Shown one piece after another: positions 1 through 9,838 of a stretch of DNA of 64,000 nucleotides. Every line of letters begins with the position of its first letter. The first letter of the stretch is position 1. Source of the DNA: Agromyces sp. LHK192 (GTDB taxonomy: Bacteria; Actinomycetota; Actinomycetes; Actinomycetales; Microbacteriaceae); the NCBI RefSeq assembly GCF_004006235.1, contig NZ_CP034753.1:4024320-4088319 (forward strand), written 5' to 3'. The notes beneath the pieces were generated by a model, which was not told where the DNA came from, searched no databases, and worked only from the letters and a program-made list of their open reading frames with translations. A program made the translations under genes and the position numbers.

Positions 1-2220
1 ACCGACGTGCACGAGTCCGCCCCGGGCGACCTCGGCATGCACCTGCTCGTCGCACCGCCGCGCGGCGCCCACGTGCCCGGGCTCACGAGCGCCGTCATGG
101 CCGCCGTCGTCGCGTTCTGCTTCGAGCACCGAGGGGCCGCGCGCGTCGTCGTCGAGCCCGACGTGCGCAACGACGCGATCGCCCGCAAGAACGCCGAGGT
201 CGGGTTCGCCGTGCTCCGCGAGGTCGACCTGCCGGGCAAGCGCGCCGCGCTGTCGGTGCTCGACCGCGCGACGTGGGCGCGGCTCGCAGCCGAGGCATTC
301 GCGCGGCGCGACGAGGCATCCGCGCTCCCAGGCGGGGCATCCGGCAGTCGCGACGAGGCATCCGCTCGTCCTGCGGAACCGGCGCTCCCGATCGCACCGC
401 ATCTCACGCCCGCCGCGATGGCGGCCGCGCAGCAGCACCTCGTCGCGAAGGCGATCGCCGAGTTCACGCACGAGCGGCTGCTCGCACCGACCGCCGAGGG
501 TGAGACCGGGCCGGACGGGCTCGGCCGGTACCGGCTCGACACGGGCGTCTCGATCTACCGGTTCACGGCACGCCGCCACGCGCTCGAGCACTGGGCGATC
601 GAGGAGCCGACCCTCGAGCGGCTCGTGGCCGGGCGGCCCGCTCCGCTCGACGCGCAGGAGCTCGTGATCGAGCTGCAGTCGGCGTTGGGCATCCCAGACG
701 CCCTGCTGTCGACGTACCTGGAGGAGCTCGCGTCGACGCTCGCCAGCGCCGCGTTCAAGTCGGCACGGGGTGGGCTGCCGGCGGCCGAACTGGCTGCGGC
801 CGACTTCCAGGCGATCGAGGCGGGCATGACCGAGGGGCATCCCGGATTCGTCGCGAACAACGGGCGCATCGGCTTCGGGCTCGACGAGTTCGCCGCCTTC
901 GCACCCGAATCCGGCGCCGACGTGCACCTCGTCTGGCTCGCCGCGAGGCGCGACGCGAGCCACCTCGCCCTCGGGGCGGGCCTCACCGAAGCATCCCTGT
1001 ACGACACCGAACTCGGCTCCGAGGTCGTCGCGGCCTTCTCCCAGCGCCTGCGCGGACTCGGTCTCGACCCGGCCGAGTACCGCTGGTTGCCGGTGCATCC
1101 CTGGCAGTGGCAGCACCGCATCGCGGTGACCTTCGCACCCGAGGTCGCACGTCGCGACCTCGTGCCGGTCGGGGTCGGCCGCGACGCGTACCGCGCGCAG
1201 CAGTCGATCCGCACGTTCTTCAACACGACCCGGCCCGACCGGTCGTACGTGAAGACGGCGCTCGCGATCCAGAACATGGGGTTCCTGCGGGGGCTCTCGC
1301 CCGCGTACATGCGCCACACCCCCGCGATCAACGATTGGGTCGCCGACCTCGTCTCGGCCGACGCGACGCTGCGCGCCGCGCGGTTCGAGGTGCTGCGCGA
1401 GCATGCGTCGATCGGGTACACCGGCGACGCGTACCACCGCACCACGGCGCCGTCGGCGCACCGCAAGATGGTCGCCGCGCTATGGCGCGAGAGCCCGATC
1501 CCGCGGCTCGCCGGCCGTGAGCGGCTCGCGACGATGGCGTCCCTCCTGCACCGGGATGCCTCGGGCGCCTCGGTCGCGACCGCGCTCGTGCGCGCCTCGG
1601 GAGTGCCGACCGCCGAGTGGCTGCGCGCCTACCTCGACGCGTACCTCAGGCCCGTGGTGCACACCCTGCTCGCCCACGACCTCGCGTTCATGCCGCACGG
1701 CGAAAACGTCATCCTCGTGCTCGACGAGCACGTCGTGAGCCGCGTGTTCATGAAGGACATCGGCGAGGAGGTCGCCGTGCTCACCGATCGCGCACTGCCC
1801 GCCGAGGTCGAGCGCGTCCGCCAGCCGGTGGATGCCTCCGAGCGCGCCCTCGCGATCTTCACCGACGTGTTCGACGGCGTGCTCCGCCACCTCGCGGCGA
1901 TCCTCGACGGCGACGGCACGCTGCCCGAGGCCGCGTTCTGGCAGCTCGTCGCCGAGTGCATCGACCGGCACGCCACCGAGCACCCCGGCCTGGACTCCAC
2001 CGTCGACCTGCGCGCCGACCGCTTCGCCCACTCCTGCCTGAACCGCCTGCAGCTGCGCAACACGCTGCAGATGGTCGACCTCGCGAACCAGTCGTCGTCG
2101 CTGCTGTATGCAGGAACCATGGCCAATCCGATCGCGAGGGTTCCTGCCCCGCACGCCCCGACCGCCCGTGCGTCTACGTCGACGCCGACGCCGACGCCGA
2201 CGCCGCAGGCCGGGGGGTGA
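1..2220 (+). CDS. desD: DesC-DesD type fusion: siderophore N-acyltransferase / NIS synthetase (5' truncated by window edge)
   Basis: The frame is open from the first base with no convincing start, so the 5' end lies outside the window. Residues 1 to about 95 are the C-terminal half of an IucB/AlcB/DesC-type acyl-CoA N-acyltransferase (GMHLLVAPP, then VVEPDVRNDAI near residue 50). An Ala/Ser-rich linker follows. From about residue 135 comes an IucA/IucC NRPS-independent siderophore synthetase with GHPGFVANNGRIGFG (about 280), HPWQWQH (366-372) and SIRTFFNTTRPDRSYVK (about 402). By family knowledge the first domain acylates hydroxylated cadaverine and the second condenses the hydroxamate units into desferrioxamine in the cytoplasm. 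The last residues are Ser/Thr-Pro repeats encoded by a gacgcc hexamer repeat near 2178-2206. The stop is followed one base later by the next start, so these genes probably form one operon. The exact siderophore is inferred. Confidence 0.85.
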   Translation, partial: TDVHESAPGDLGMHLLVAPPRGAHVPGLTSAVMAAVVAFCFEHRGAARVVVEPDVRNDAIARKNAEVGFAVLREVDLPGKRAALSVLDRATWARLAAEAFARRDEASALPGGASGSRDEASARPAEPALPIAPHLTPAAMAAAQQHLVAKAIAEFTHERLLAPTAEGETGPDGLGRYRLDTGVSIYRFTARRHALEHWAIEEPTLERLVAGRPAPLDAQELVIELQSALGIPDALLSTYLEELASTLASAAFKSARGGLPAAELAAADFQAIEAGMTEGHPGFVANNGRIGFGLDEFAAFAPESGADVHLVWLAARRDASHLALGAGLTEASLYDTELGSEVVAAFSQRLRGLGLDPAEYRWLPVHPWQWQHRIAVTFAPEVARRDLVPVGVGRDAYRAQQSIRTFFNTTRPDRSYVKTALAIQNMGFLRGLSPAYMRHTPAINDWVADLVSADATLRAARFEVLREHASIGYTGDAYHRTTAPSAHRKMVAALWRESPIPRLAGRERLATMASLLHRDASGASVATALVRASGVPTAEWLRAYLDAYLRPVVHTLLAHDLAFMPHGENVILVLDEHVVSRVFMKDIGEEVAVLTDRALPAEVERVRQPVDASERALAIFTDVFDGVLRHLAAILDGDGTLPEAAFWQLVAECIDRHATEHPGLDSTVDLRADRFAHSCLNRLQLRNTLQMVDLANQSSSLLYAGTMANPIARVPAPHAPTARASTSTPTPTPTPQAGG

Positions 2221-2221
2221 G

Positions 2222-4486
2222 GTGACCGAGCGGATGCCCCGCGCCGAGCTGTTCCGCGACCGGCTCGGCATCCCGCACCTGCGCGCCGGCGACGAGCTCG
2301 CCCTCGCGGAGGCGCAGGGTCGCGCCACCGCGCTCGATCGCGCCTGGCAGATCGAGGTCGACCGCTGGCGGGCCGAGGGCCGGCTCGCCGAGCACCTCGG
2401 TGCGGCAGGCGTCGAGTGGGACCGCTTCGCTCGTCGGGTCCGGCTCGCCGACACCGCGCAGCGTGTGTACGACGCGCTGGCACCCGCCGACCGGGACTGG
2501 GTCGACGCGTACGTGCGCGGCGTGAACGGCGGACTCCGCGAGGGTCGCCGGGCAGCGCCCGAGTTCGCCGCGCTGGATGCCGCGGTCGCCGACGAGACGG
2601 ATGCCCCGCCGTGGGAGCCGTGGGAGCCCTGGGCGCCGATCGGAGTATTCCTCGTCGCGCATGTCCTGTTCTCGCCGTTCCCGAACCTGCTCTGGCGGGC
2701 GCACGTCGCCCGGGCGCTCGGCCCGGCCGCGGTCGCGAGGTTCACACCCGGCGCCGCGCCCGCCGGCGCCGGCAGCAACGCCTGGGCCGTGCACGGACTC
2801 TTCACCGACACCGGGGCGCCGCTGCTCGCCGGCGATCCGCACCGGCTGCTCGAACTGCCCGGCGTGTACCAGCAGGTGCGTCTCGCGTGCCCCGAGTACG
2901 ACGTCGTCGGGCTCGCTTTCCCGGGTGTGCCCGGTATCCAGCACTTCGGCCACACCGGATATGCCGCATGGGGCATCACCAACGCGATCGCCCACTCCGT
3001 CGACGTGTTCGCCGAGCGGCTTCGCGAGCCAGGCGCGGGGGCGGCTCGCGATGCCGGCCCGGAGGCGCTCGGTCCCGACGGATGGGAACCGGTCGAGTCG
3101 GCGTACGAGCACATCGTCGTGCGCGGCGGTGAGCCCATCGAGGTACGGGTGCTGACGACCGCTCGGGGCCCGCTGGTCGTCGAGGGCGAGGCCGGCGGCG
3201 TGGTCGAGCACGACGGCGACACCGTTCGAACCGGTTACTCCCTCGCCATGCCCGCCAGGATCGAGGCCGATGCCGGCTTCGCGGCCTTCCGCCGGCTGCT
3301 CCGCTCGCGCAGCGCCGACGACGTGGCCGCCGCGTTCGAGCACTGGTCGGACCCGGTCAACCGGGTGGTCGCCGCAGACGTCGACGGCACCGTCATTCGG
3401 TTCACGGCCGGACGGGTGCCCGACCGCGCCAAGCCCGACCGTGAACTGCCCCTCGACGCGGCGCGGTACGGGCTCGCGCCCGTCCGATCGACAACGCAAC
3501 CGCCTGAGCCGGTTGCCGACGTCGCGGTCGACGCCAACGAGCATCCGGCGGGGCGGCCCGCCGCCGACCTCGGACTCCAGTACGCGAACGACGCGCGAGC
3601 TCGCCGCATCGGCGAACTCCTCGACCAGCAGATCGACCCCCAGGACGACACCGGGCTCGTCGGCTCGGTATCGCTCACGACCTGCGCGCGGATCCACGCC
3701 GACACGGTCAGCCTGCGGGGGCTGGCGCTCGCGGCCCGCCTCGAGCCGCTCCGCGGCCGGGCGCGCACCGGCGCCGGCCGCGACCTCGCCCGCCGCCTGC
3801 TCGCGTGGGACGGCGACCTCGCCGCCGACAGCGCCGACGCGCTCGCATTCACCCGTTGGCGCGCGGAGATCGTCCGGCAGATCAGCGCGGCGGAGTCGCT
3901 TCGGCCCCTGCATGCCGCGCACGGCATGGGTGCGATCTTCGACCCGTGGTTCTCGGTGTCGTCGCGGGTCAACGACGCCCTCGAGTCGCTGCTCGAGGCA
4001 TCCGAACTCGGCATCGACGGCGAAGCGGTGCTGGTCGACGCGCTCGAGGCCGTCGCTGCCGCGGCCGATCTCCACGCGGACGCGGCGGCCGGTGCTCCGA
4101 CCGGCGCGGTTGCCGACGCGCACGCCGGTGCGCCCTCGACCTGGGGCGACGTCCACCTGCTCCACCCGCTCCACGTGCTCGCCGACGTGCCCGAGGCCGC
4201 GGCGGCCGCACCCGCGCTCGGTGCCGTCCAGCTCGCCGGCGACGGCGACACGGTTCGCTGCACCGGCTCGGTGCCGGGTGTCACGCCGCTCGGCTACCGC
4301 GGATCGGTCGCCCGGTGGATCTGGGATCTCTCCGACCGCGAGCGCAGCCGTTGGGGTGTGCCGTTCGGGGCATCCGGCATCGCGGGGCATCCACACTTCG
4401 ACGATCAACTGACCGACTGGGCGGTCGCCGGGACGACGCAGGTCGTCACCGACTGGAACGCCCTCGAGCCTGAGGAGTGGCGATGA
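2222..4486 (+). CDS. Penicillin-acylase-family Ntn hydrolase (DesG-like)
   Basis: 754 residues from a GTG one base after the upstream stop; the gggggtgag run overlapping that stop can serve as ribosome binding site. The fold is the self-cleaving penicillin acylase type. The conserved G-SNAW motif places the predicted N-terminal nucleophile of the beta chain at Ser185, after an alpha chain of about 184 residues. Later motifs such as GDPHR and GHTGYAAWGITNA fit the family. There is no signal peptide, unlike most antibiotic-type penicillin acylases, so a cytoplasmic biosynthetic role is more likely. Penicillin-amidase homologues inside des clusters have been proposed (as DesG) to handle phenylacetyl groups in arylated desferrioxamines; that assignment here is inference from context. 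The stop overlaps the next start (ATGA), which supports translational coupling. Confidence 0.8.
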   Translation: MTERMPRAELFRDRLGIPHLRAGDELALAEAQGRATALDRAWQIEVDRWRAEGRLAEHLGAAGVEWDRFARRVRLADTAQRVYDALAPADRDWVDAYVRGVNGGLREGRRAAPEFAALDAAVADETDAPPWEPWEPWAPIGVFLVAHVLFSPFPNLLWRAHVARALGPAAVARFTPGAAPAGAGSNAWAVHGLFTDTGAPLLAGDPHRLLELPGVYQQVRLACPEYDVVGLAFPGVPGIQHFGHTGYAAWGITNAIAHSVDVFAERLREPGAGAARDAGPEALGPDGWEPVESAYEHIVVRGGEPIEVRVLTTARGPLVVEGEAGGVVEHDGDTVRTGYSLAMPARIEADAGFAAFRRLLRSRSADDVAAAFEHWSDPVNRVVAADVDGTVIRFTAGRVPDRAKPDRELPLDAARYGLAPVRSTTQPPEPVADVAVDANEHPAGRPAADLGLQYANDARARRIGELLDQQIDPQDDTGLVGSVSLTTCARIHADTVSLRGLALAARLEPLRGRARTGAGRDLARRLLAWDGDLAADSADALAFTRWRAEIVRQISAAESLRPLHAAHGMGAIFDPWFSVSSRVNDALESLLEASELGIDGEAVLVDALEAVAAAADLHADAAAGAPTGAVADAHAGAPSTWGDVHLLHPLHVLADVPEAAAAAPALGAVQLAGDGDTVRCTGSVPGVTPLGYRGSVARWIWDLSDRERSRWGVPFGASGIAGHPHFDDQLTDWAVAGTTQVVTDWNALEPEEWR

Positions 4487-5064
4487 GCCTCCTGATCTCC
4501 GGTGCACCGGGGGAGACCGTGTTCCGTGTCCATGACAACGCGCTGGGCGACCTCTCCCTCACCGTGCTCGACGTCGACGACGACGCCGACCTCGACCTCG
4601 TGCACGACTGGGTCCGCGAGCCGCGCGCGGCGTTCTGGGGGCTCGGCGAACTCTCGCGCGAGGAGCTCCGCGAGCTGTACCGCTTCGTCGACTCGCTCGA
4701 CACGCACCACGCGTTCCTGCTGCGCCGGGAGGGCACGCCCATCGCGCTGCTGCAGACGTACGACCCCGAACACGACCCGGTGGGGGAGCACTACGAGGTG
4801 CGCGAGGGCGACGTCGGGCTGCACTTCTTCGTCGGGTCGCACGGAATCCGAGCGGCCGGGGTCACGACGCGGATCATCCGGGCGTTCGGCGAGTTCGTGT
4901 TCTCGGCGCCGGATGCCCGCCGCGTGATCGTCGAACCCGACGTGCGCAACGACGCCGCGCTCGCCCGCATGACGCGGGTCGGCTTCGAGCTCGGCCCCGA
5001 GATCGAGCTCGAGCACAAGCGGGCGCAGCTCGCCTTCTTCGAGCGCGAGCGGTGGGCCGCCTGA
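4483..5064 (+). CDS. Second DesC/IucB-type siderophore acyltransferase (GNAT fold)
   Basis: 193 residues. ATG at 4483 is chosen because GAGGAG sits five bases upstream and the ATGA overlaps the previous stop; an in-frame GTG at 4477 lies inside that ribosome binding site. The protein has the acyltransferase motifs of the siderophore family (DVGLHFFVG near residue 111, VIVEPDVRNDAALARM near 148) and is a stand-alone paralogue of the domain truncated at the start of the window. It also has the upstream N-terminal half (TVLDVDDDADLDLVHDW) that is cut off there. A second acyltransferase next to a DesG-like hydrolase suggests a different acyl donor, possibly an aryl or other non-succinyl group. 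The donor cannot be read from the sequence. Confidence 0.8.
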   Translation: MSLLISGAPGETVFRVHDNALGDLSLTVLDVDDDADLDLVHDWVREPRAAFWGLGELSREELRELYRFVDSLDTHHAFLLRREGTPIALLQTYDPEHDPVGEHYEVREGDVGLHFFVGSHGIRAAGVTTRIIRAFGEFVFSAPDARRVIVEPDVRNDAALARMTRVGFELGPEIELEHKRAQLAFFERERWAA

Positions 5065-5082
5065 CAGCCGCCCACCGCTCGC
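5045..5082. terminator. Hairpin between convergent acyltransferase and pntB genes
   Basis: A perfect 13-bp inverted repeat (GCGAGCGGTGGGC paired with 5070-5082) with a 12-base loop spans the stop codon of the acyltransferase. It lies 13 bases from the end of pntB. No T-run follows on either side, which is common for actinobacterial terminators. It probably serves both convergent operons. Confidence 0.55.
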
Positions 5083-5094
5083 CTGCGGTGCCGA

Positions 5095-6510
5095 CTACAG
5101 CACCTTGAGGATGTCCTCCACCCGCTGCTTGGCGTCGCCGAACAGCATCTGCGCGTTGTCGCGCGTGAACAGCGGGTTCGCGACGCCGGCGTAGCCGGCC
5201 GACATCGAGCGCTTGAAGACGACGACGTTGCCGGCCTCCCACACGCGCAGCACCGGCATGCCCGCGATGGGGCTGCCCGGGTCCTCCGAGGCGGCGGGGT
5301 TCACGGTGTCGTTGGCGCCGATGACGAGGACGACACTGGTCTCGGCGAAGTCGTCGTTGATCTCGTCCATCTCCTCGACGACGTCGTACGGCACCTTCGC
5401 CTCGGCGAGCAGCACGTTCATGTGCCCGGGCAGGCGGCCCGCGACGGGGTGGATGCCGAACCGCACGTCGGCGCCGCGCTCGCGCAGGCGGGCCGTGAGC
5501 TCGGCGACCGGGTACTGCGCCTGGGCGACGGCCATGCCGTATCCGGGGGTGATGATGACCTTCGTGGCATCCCGCAGCAGTTCGGCGACGTCCTCGGCGC
5601 TGACCTCGCGGGTCTCGCCGGTGACCTCGGCCGAGGCGGTCGGCGCGGCGATGCCGAAGCCGCCGGCGATGACCGAGATGAACGACCGGTTCATGGCCTT
5701 GCACATGATGTACGACAGGTACGCACCCGAGGAGCCGACCAGCGCGCCGGTGACGATGAGCAGGTCGTTGTTGAGCAGGAAGCCCGCCGCGGCCGCGGCC
5801 CAGCCCGAGTAGCTGTTCAGCATCGAGATGACGACGGGCATGTCGCCGCCGCCGATGGATGCCACGAGGTGCCAGCCCAGCAGCAGCGCGAGGGCCGTGA
5901 CGACGATGAGCAGCCACAGGTCGGGGGTGATGACGTACCAGACGGTCAGCGCCACGAACGCGACGAGCGCGCCGAGGTTGAGCACGTTCTTGCCGGGCAG
6001 CATGAGCGGCGCCGACGACATGCGCGCCGACAGCTTGAGGAACGCGACGATCGAACCGGTGAACGTGACGGCCCCGATGAAGACGCCGATGAAGACCTCG
6101 GCGTGGTGGATGTCGGCGAGGGCGCCGGTGAGGTGCGACTCCTCGAGGGCGCCGTTCCAGCCGACGAGCACGGCGGCGAGGCCGACGAAGCTGTGCAGCA
6201 GCGCGATGAGCTCGGGCATCCCGGTCATCTCGACGACGCGGGCCCGCCAGAGGCCGATCGCGCCGCCGACGATGACGGCCGCGACCAGCAGCACGAGGCC
6301 GAGGGTGACCGCGGTCGTGCCCCAGGCGCCGGCGAAGGTGGCCCAGACGGTCGCGACGAGCGCGATGGCCATGCCGGCGATGCCGTAGCCGACACCGGCC
6401 TTGGCGGTGACGTGCTTGCTGAGGCCGGCGAGGCTCAGGATGAACAGCAGCGCCGAGACGATGTACGCGGCTCCCGCGATCGATTCGGGGGTGAGCAGGG
6501 ATTCGGGCAA
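5095..6510 (-). CDS. pntB: NAD(P) transhydrogenase subunit beta
   Basis: 471 residues, the usual PntB length. The N-terminal half is a run of about nine membrane helices (residues 10-265) and the C-terminal part from about 290 is the NADPH-binding dIII domain, with [18 protein letters not shown] and [14 protein letters not shown]. The enzyme couples hydride transfer between NADH and NADP+ to proton movement across the membrane. The start is a TTG at 6510, supported by a GAGGAG seven bases upstream; no ATG or GTG lies close by in frame. The gene follows pntA after 28 bases and is presumably co-transcribed with it. Confidence 0.95.
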   Translation of the reverse strand: MPESLLTPESIAGAAYIVSALLFILSLAGLSKHVTAKAGVGYGIAGMAIALVATVWATFAGAWGTTAVTLGLVLLVAAVIVGGAIGLWRARVVEMTGMPELIALLHSFVGLAAVLVGWNGALEESHLTGALADIHHAEVFIGVFIGAVTFTGSIVAFLKLSARMSSAPLMLPGKNVLNLGALVAFVALTVWYVITPDLWLLIVVTALALLLGWHLVASIGGGDMPVVISMLNSYSGWAAAAAGFLLNNDLLIVTGALVGSSGAYLSYIMCKAMNRSFISVIAGGFGIAAPTASAEVTGETREVSAEDVAELLRDATKVIITPGYGMAVAQAQYPVAELTARLRERGADVRFGIHPVAGRLPGHMNVLLAEAKVPYDVVEEMDEINDDFAETSVVLVIGANDTVNPAASEDPGSPIAGMPVLRVWEAGNVVVFKRSMSAGYAGVANPLFTRDNAQMLFGDAKQRVEDILKVL

Positions 6511-6538
6511 GGTGGGACTCCTCGTCGAGTGCGTCGGG

Positions 6539-8164
6539 TCAGCGCTGCGCGCGGGCGGCGGTCGTGGAAGCGGCGTCGGATGCCCCGGCGCCGGCAGCGG
6601 CGGCCGGCTGCGGGTTGCCGGCCTGGGCGTGCCCCGCCTGGAACATCGCGAGCATGCGCCGCGTGACGGCGAAGCCGCCGAAGATGTTGATGCTGGCGAG
6701 CAGCACGGCGACGGCCGCGAGGATCTGCACGACGAGGACGTCGCTGGTGATCTGCACCATCGCGCCGACGATGATGATGCCCGAGATCGCGTTGGTCACG
6801 CTCATGAGCGGCGTGTGCAGCGCGTGGGCGACCTTGCCGATGACGTAGAAGCCGACGACGACCGCGAGCACCAGCACGGTGAAGTGCTGGGGGAGCGGTG
6901 CCGGAGCGATCGCGTTCACGGCGAAGAGCGCGGCGATGCCGACGGCGACCAGCGCCGTCTTCTTCACCGCGGACATGGGCTTCTTCGGCTCGGGCGCGGC
7001 GGCGGCCGGCGCCGGCGCTGCGGATGCCGCGGGCGCGGCCGACACCTGCACGGGGGGCGGCGGCCAGGTGACGTCGCCGCCGCGGGTGACGGTGACGGCG
7101 CGCTGCACGACGTCGTCGAAGTCGAGCTCGAGCCGGCCGTCCTTCGCGGGCGTGAGCAGCTTCAGCAGGTTGACGATGTTCGTGCCGTACAGCTGCGATG
7201 CCTGGGTCGGCAGGCGCGAGGCGAGGTCGGTGTAGCCGAGGATCGTCACGCCGTTGGGCGTCACGATGCGCTCACCCGCGACCGAGCCCTCGACGTTTCC
7301 GCCCTGGCCGGCCGCCATGTCGACGATGACGCTGCCGGACTTCATGCTCGCGACATCCGCCGCGGTGATCAGCTTGGGTGCCGCGCGGCCGGGGATGAGC
7401 GCGGTGGTGACGATGATGTCGACGTCGGCGGCCTGCTCGGAGTAGATCTCGGCCGCGCGGCGGTCGTACGCCTCGCTCGTGGCCTTCGCGTAGCCGTCGG
7501 TGGACTGCTCGACCTCGACCTCGACCTTCAGGTACTCGCCCCCGATCGACTTGACCTGGTCGGCGACCTCGGGCCGCGGGTCGGTGGCGCGCACGATCGC
7601 GCCGAGGCTCGAGGCCGCGCCGATGGCGGCGAGCCCCGCGACGCCGGCGCCCGCGACGAGCACCTTCGCCGGCGGCACCTTGCCGGCGGCCGTGACCTGG
7701 CCGGTGAAGAAGCGGCCGAACTCGTGCGCGGCCTCGACGACGGCGCGGTAGCCGGCGATGTTCGCCATCGAGCTCAGCACGTCCATCGACTGCGCGCGCG
7801 AGATGCGGGGCACGGCGTCCATGGCGAGCGCGGTGACGCCCTGCTCGGCGAGCGCCTGCAGCAACTCGGGCTTGAACGCCGGAGCCAGCAGGCCGATGAA
7901 GGTGGTGCCGAGCGCCATCCCGGCGACCTCGGCGTCGGTCGGCGCGTTGACCTTCAGCACGATGTCTGCGCCGAGCGCATCGGCCGCCGTGCCGATCACC
8001 GCACCGGATGCCGCGTACGCGTCATCCAGGAACGCCGAGGCGGCACCCGCTCCCGCCTCGACCACGACCTCGTAGCCGAGGGCGGTCAACTGCTTCACCG
8101 TCGCCGGTGTCGCAGCGACCCGCGTCTCCGGGGCCTGCTCGGTGACGATACCGATACGCGACAT
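6539..8164 (-). CDS. pntA: NAD(P) transhydrogenase subunit alpha (undivided PntA)
   Basis: 541 residues from an ATG with GAGGAGAAG upstream. Residues 1 to about 380 form the NAD(H)-binding dI domain ([10 protein letters not shown], then [20 protein letters not shown] as the Rossmann loop). A Pro/Ala-rich linker leads to about four membrane helices (about 395-510) that are the PntAB-type part of dII. The protein is therefore the fused alpha subunit, not the split PntAA/PntAB form. An Ala-rich tail ends the protein. It works with PntB downstream. The 193 bases upstream contain no gene and presumably hold the promoter. Confidence 0.95.
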   Translation of the reverse strand: MSRIGIVTEQAPETRVAATPATVKQLTALGYEVVVEAGAGAASAFLDDAYAASGAVIGTAADALGADIVLKVNAPTDAEVAGMALGTTFIGLLAPAFKPELLQALAEQGVTALAMDAVPRISRAQSMDVLSSMANIAGYRAVVEAAHEFGRFFTGQVTAAGKVPPAKVLVAGAGVAGLAAIGAASSLGAIVRATDPRPEVADQVKSIGGEYLKVEVEVEQSTDGYAKATSEAYDRRAAEIYSEQAADVDIIVTTALIPGRAAPKLITAADVASMKSGSVIVDMAAGQGGNVEGSVAGERIVTPNGVTILGYTDLASRLPTQASQLYGTNIVNLLKLLTPAKDGRLELDFDDVVQRAVTVTRGGDVTWPPPPVQVSAAPAASAAPAPAAAAPEPKKPMSAVKKTALVAVGIAALFAVNAIAPAPLPQHFTVLVLAVVVGFYVIGKVAHALHTPLMSVTNAISGIIIVGAMVQITSDVLVVQILAAVAVLLASINIFGGFAVTRRMLAMFQAGHAQAGNPQPAAAAGAGASDAASTTAARAQR

Positions 8165-8357
8165 GCAGCACTTCTCCTCTTCATCGAGCGCGCGCCTCAG
8201 GCGTCGCTGTACCTCGGTCGCTGGACCTGGCGCGCCATCGGCGTCGGGGCAACCTGCGATCAGAGTAGGGCCGCGACGAAGTGTTACGTGCGATATGACA
8301 CCGAATCGATGCGCAAGAACGGCGATTCTTTCGCGAGGCGAAACGTTCGAGGGTTGC

Positions 8358-9023
8358 TCAGCGTGCGTCGGTCGTATCGACGGGCGTCACAGCGACGGAT
8401 GCCTCGCCGCCGGCGGATGCCTCTCCGTGGGCCACCGCCTCCGCCACCACGACCGCCCGCCGGAACGGGATCGACTCGGCGAGGTACAGCACGACGAGCA
8501 GCGACGCGCCCAACACGGCGAGGTACGCCCCGCGCGCCTCGGTGACCGCGAGCATCCGTTCGCCGCTGAGCGCGCCGACCAGGGCGAGCCCGGCTGCGGC
8601 GGCACCCGCGACGACACCGCACACGATGCGCGCCCACATCGGCGGCACCGTGCCGAACGCCACCCCGCCGGCCACGGCGACCGCCGTCACCAGGAGTGCC
8701 GTCGCGGCCTCGCCGAGCACACCGGTCGGACCGGGCACCGGCATGAACACGACCACGAGGAACGAGAGCGGCGCGAGCGCGAGCCGCCGCCAGCGGCCGG
8801 TGCCGCCCGTGCGCCTGCGGAACTCGGCGTAGCCGAGGATCGCGCCCGTCAGCAGCCCGGGCAGCAGCACGCCGACGAACGTGTTCGTCCAGTCGTAGCG
8901 CGAGCCGTGCCCGGCGATGCCCGACATGAACGCTCGGAGGGATGCCGCCCAGGCGAGGCCGCACACCGCGCCGGTTGCGGTGAGGCCGATCGCGTTCGCG
9001 ATGTTGCTCCGTTGCTGTGACAT
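8358..9023 (-). CDS. Six-helix membrane protein of unknown function
   Basis: 221 residues from ATG 9023 (MSQQRSNIANAIG). An upstream in-frame ATG at 9071 would add a Pro/Arg-rich stretch that overlaps the IclR promoter, so the shorter form is preferred. About six hydrophobic segments are visible (near 12-32, 45-62, 80-98, 105-125, 130-150, 160-180). A short arginine-rich stretch follows the second segment, and the polar tail is Ala/Gly/Glu-rich. I do not recognise the family. It is divergent from the IclR regulator, with 79 bases between the two starts. Confidence 0.6.
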   Translation of the reverse strand: MSQQRSNIANAIGLTATGAVCGLAWAASLRAFMSGIAGHGSRYDWTNTFVGVLLPGLLTGAILGYAEFRRRTGGTGRWRRLALAPLSFLVVVFMPVPGPTGVLGEAATALLVTAVAVAGGVAFGTVPPMWARIVCGVVAGAAAAGLALVGALSGERMLAVTEARGAYLAVLGASLLVVLYLAESIPFRRAVVVAEAVAHGEASAGGEASVAVTPVDTTDAR

Positions 9024-9086
9024 GGCGCGGACGCTACGACGACAAGGGGCGAGCGGCATCCGTGGAACCACTGAACCGACCGCCGC

Positions 9087-9101
9087 GTTCTATTATCGAA
9101 C
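9087..9101 (+). promoter_or_regulatory. Palindromic operator overlapping the -10 of the IclR gene
   Basis: GTTCTATTATCGAAC is a near-perfect palindrome that contains the likely -10 hexamer TATTAT (9091-9096), six bases before the GTG start. It matches 14 of 15 bases of the palindrome at 14459-14473 in front of the flavoprotein hydroxylase gene. It is also close to the known PcaR/PobR-type IclR-family site GTTCGATAATCGCAC. Autoregulation by the downstream IclR protein is the simplest reading. Confidence 0.65.
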
Positions 9102-9102
9102 G

Positions 9103-9816
9103 GTGACTGAGGAGCCCCAGAAGCCGGCAGGTTCGCAGACGCTGAGCCGGGGCATCCGCGTGCTCGAAGTACTCGCCGCCGCCGATCGCAATCTCTCGAT
9201 CGATGAACTCGCCGCGGAGCTCGGCCTGCACCGGTCGGTCGCGTACCGGCTGCTGCGCACGCTCGAGCACCATGGACTCGTGGCGCGCGACGCATCCGGC
9301 CGGCTGGAACTCGGCACCGGGCTCGCCGCCCTCGCCGCCGGCGTCTCGCGCGACCTGCAGCAGGTCGCGCTCCCCGAACTCAACGAGGTCGCCAACGAGC
9401 TGGGCATGACGTGCCTCGTCGCGGTGCTCGCCGACGTCGACGAGGCCGTCACGCTCGTGAGCGCCTCGCCGCGCCGCAGCACCGCGGTCATCTCGTACCG
9501 GCCGGGGCACCGGCATCCGATCACGCGCGGCGGACCCGGCAAGGCGATCCTCGCGGGACTTCCCGACGACGCGTGGCCGGCCGGCGTGCCCGACGAACTC
9601 CGGCAGGAGATCGACGAGAGTCGGCGCCGCGGCTACACGCACAGCCACGACGAGGTCGTGCCGTCGCTGCGCTCGGTCGCCGTCCCGCTCATGCTGGCCG
9701 GTCAACCGCCCGCGTCGATCGCGGTGATCCACGTGTCGATGCCGAAGCCCGAAGACGAGATCGCCGAGCGGCTGCGCGCCGCGGCCGACGCGATCACGCG
9801 CGCGTACGGAGGCTGA
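9103..9816 (+). CDS. IclR-family transcriptional regulator
   Basis: 237 residues from GTG 9103. The N-terminal winged helix (about 15-75: LSRGIRVLEVLAAADRNLSI, then LGLHRSVAYRLLRTLEHHGL) and the C-terminal effector-binding IclR domain (about 90-235) are both complete. The -10 hexamer TATTAT lies six bases before the start, so the mRNA is probably leaderless. A 15-bp palindrome covers that -10. An almost identical palindrome occurs in front of the aromatic-hydroxylase-like gene at 12377-14431, so that gene is the likely target along with the regulator itself. The ligand is probably an aromatic acid, by analogy with PcaR/PobR relatives; this is inference. Confidence 0.85.
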   Translation: MTEEPQKPAGSQTLSRGIRVLEVLAAADRNLSIDELAAELGLHRSVAYRLLRTLEHHGLVARDASGRLELGTGLAALAAGVSRDLQQVALPELNEVANELGMTCLVAVLADVDEAVTLVSASPRRSTAVISYRPGHRHPITRGGPGKAILAGLPDDAWPAGVPDELRQEIDESRRRGYTHSHDEVVPSLRSVAVPLMLAGQPPASIAVIHVSMPKPEDEIAERLRAAADAITRAYGG

Positions 9817-9838
9817 GCGACGGGCGCATGATGGATGC

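Noticed and set aside
2174..4507. 777-residue antisense frame over the penicillin acylase gene
   Set aside because: Low-complexity Arg/Gly/Val composition without domains; the plus-strand protein has clear family motifs.
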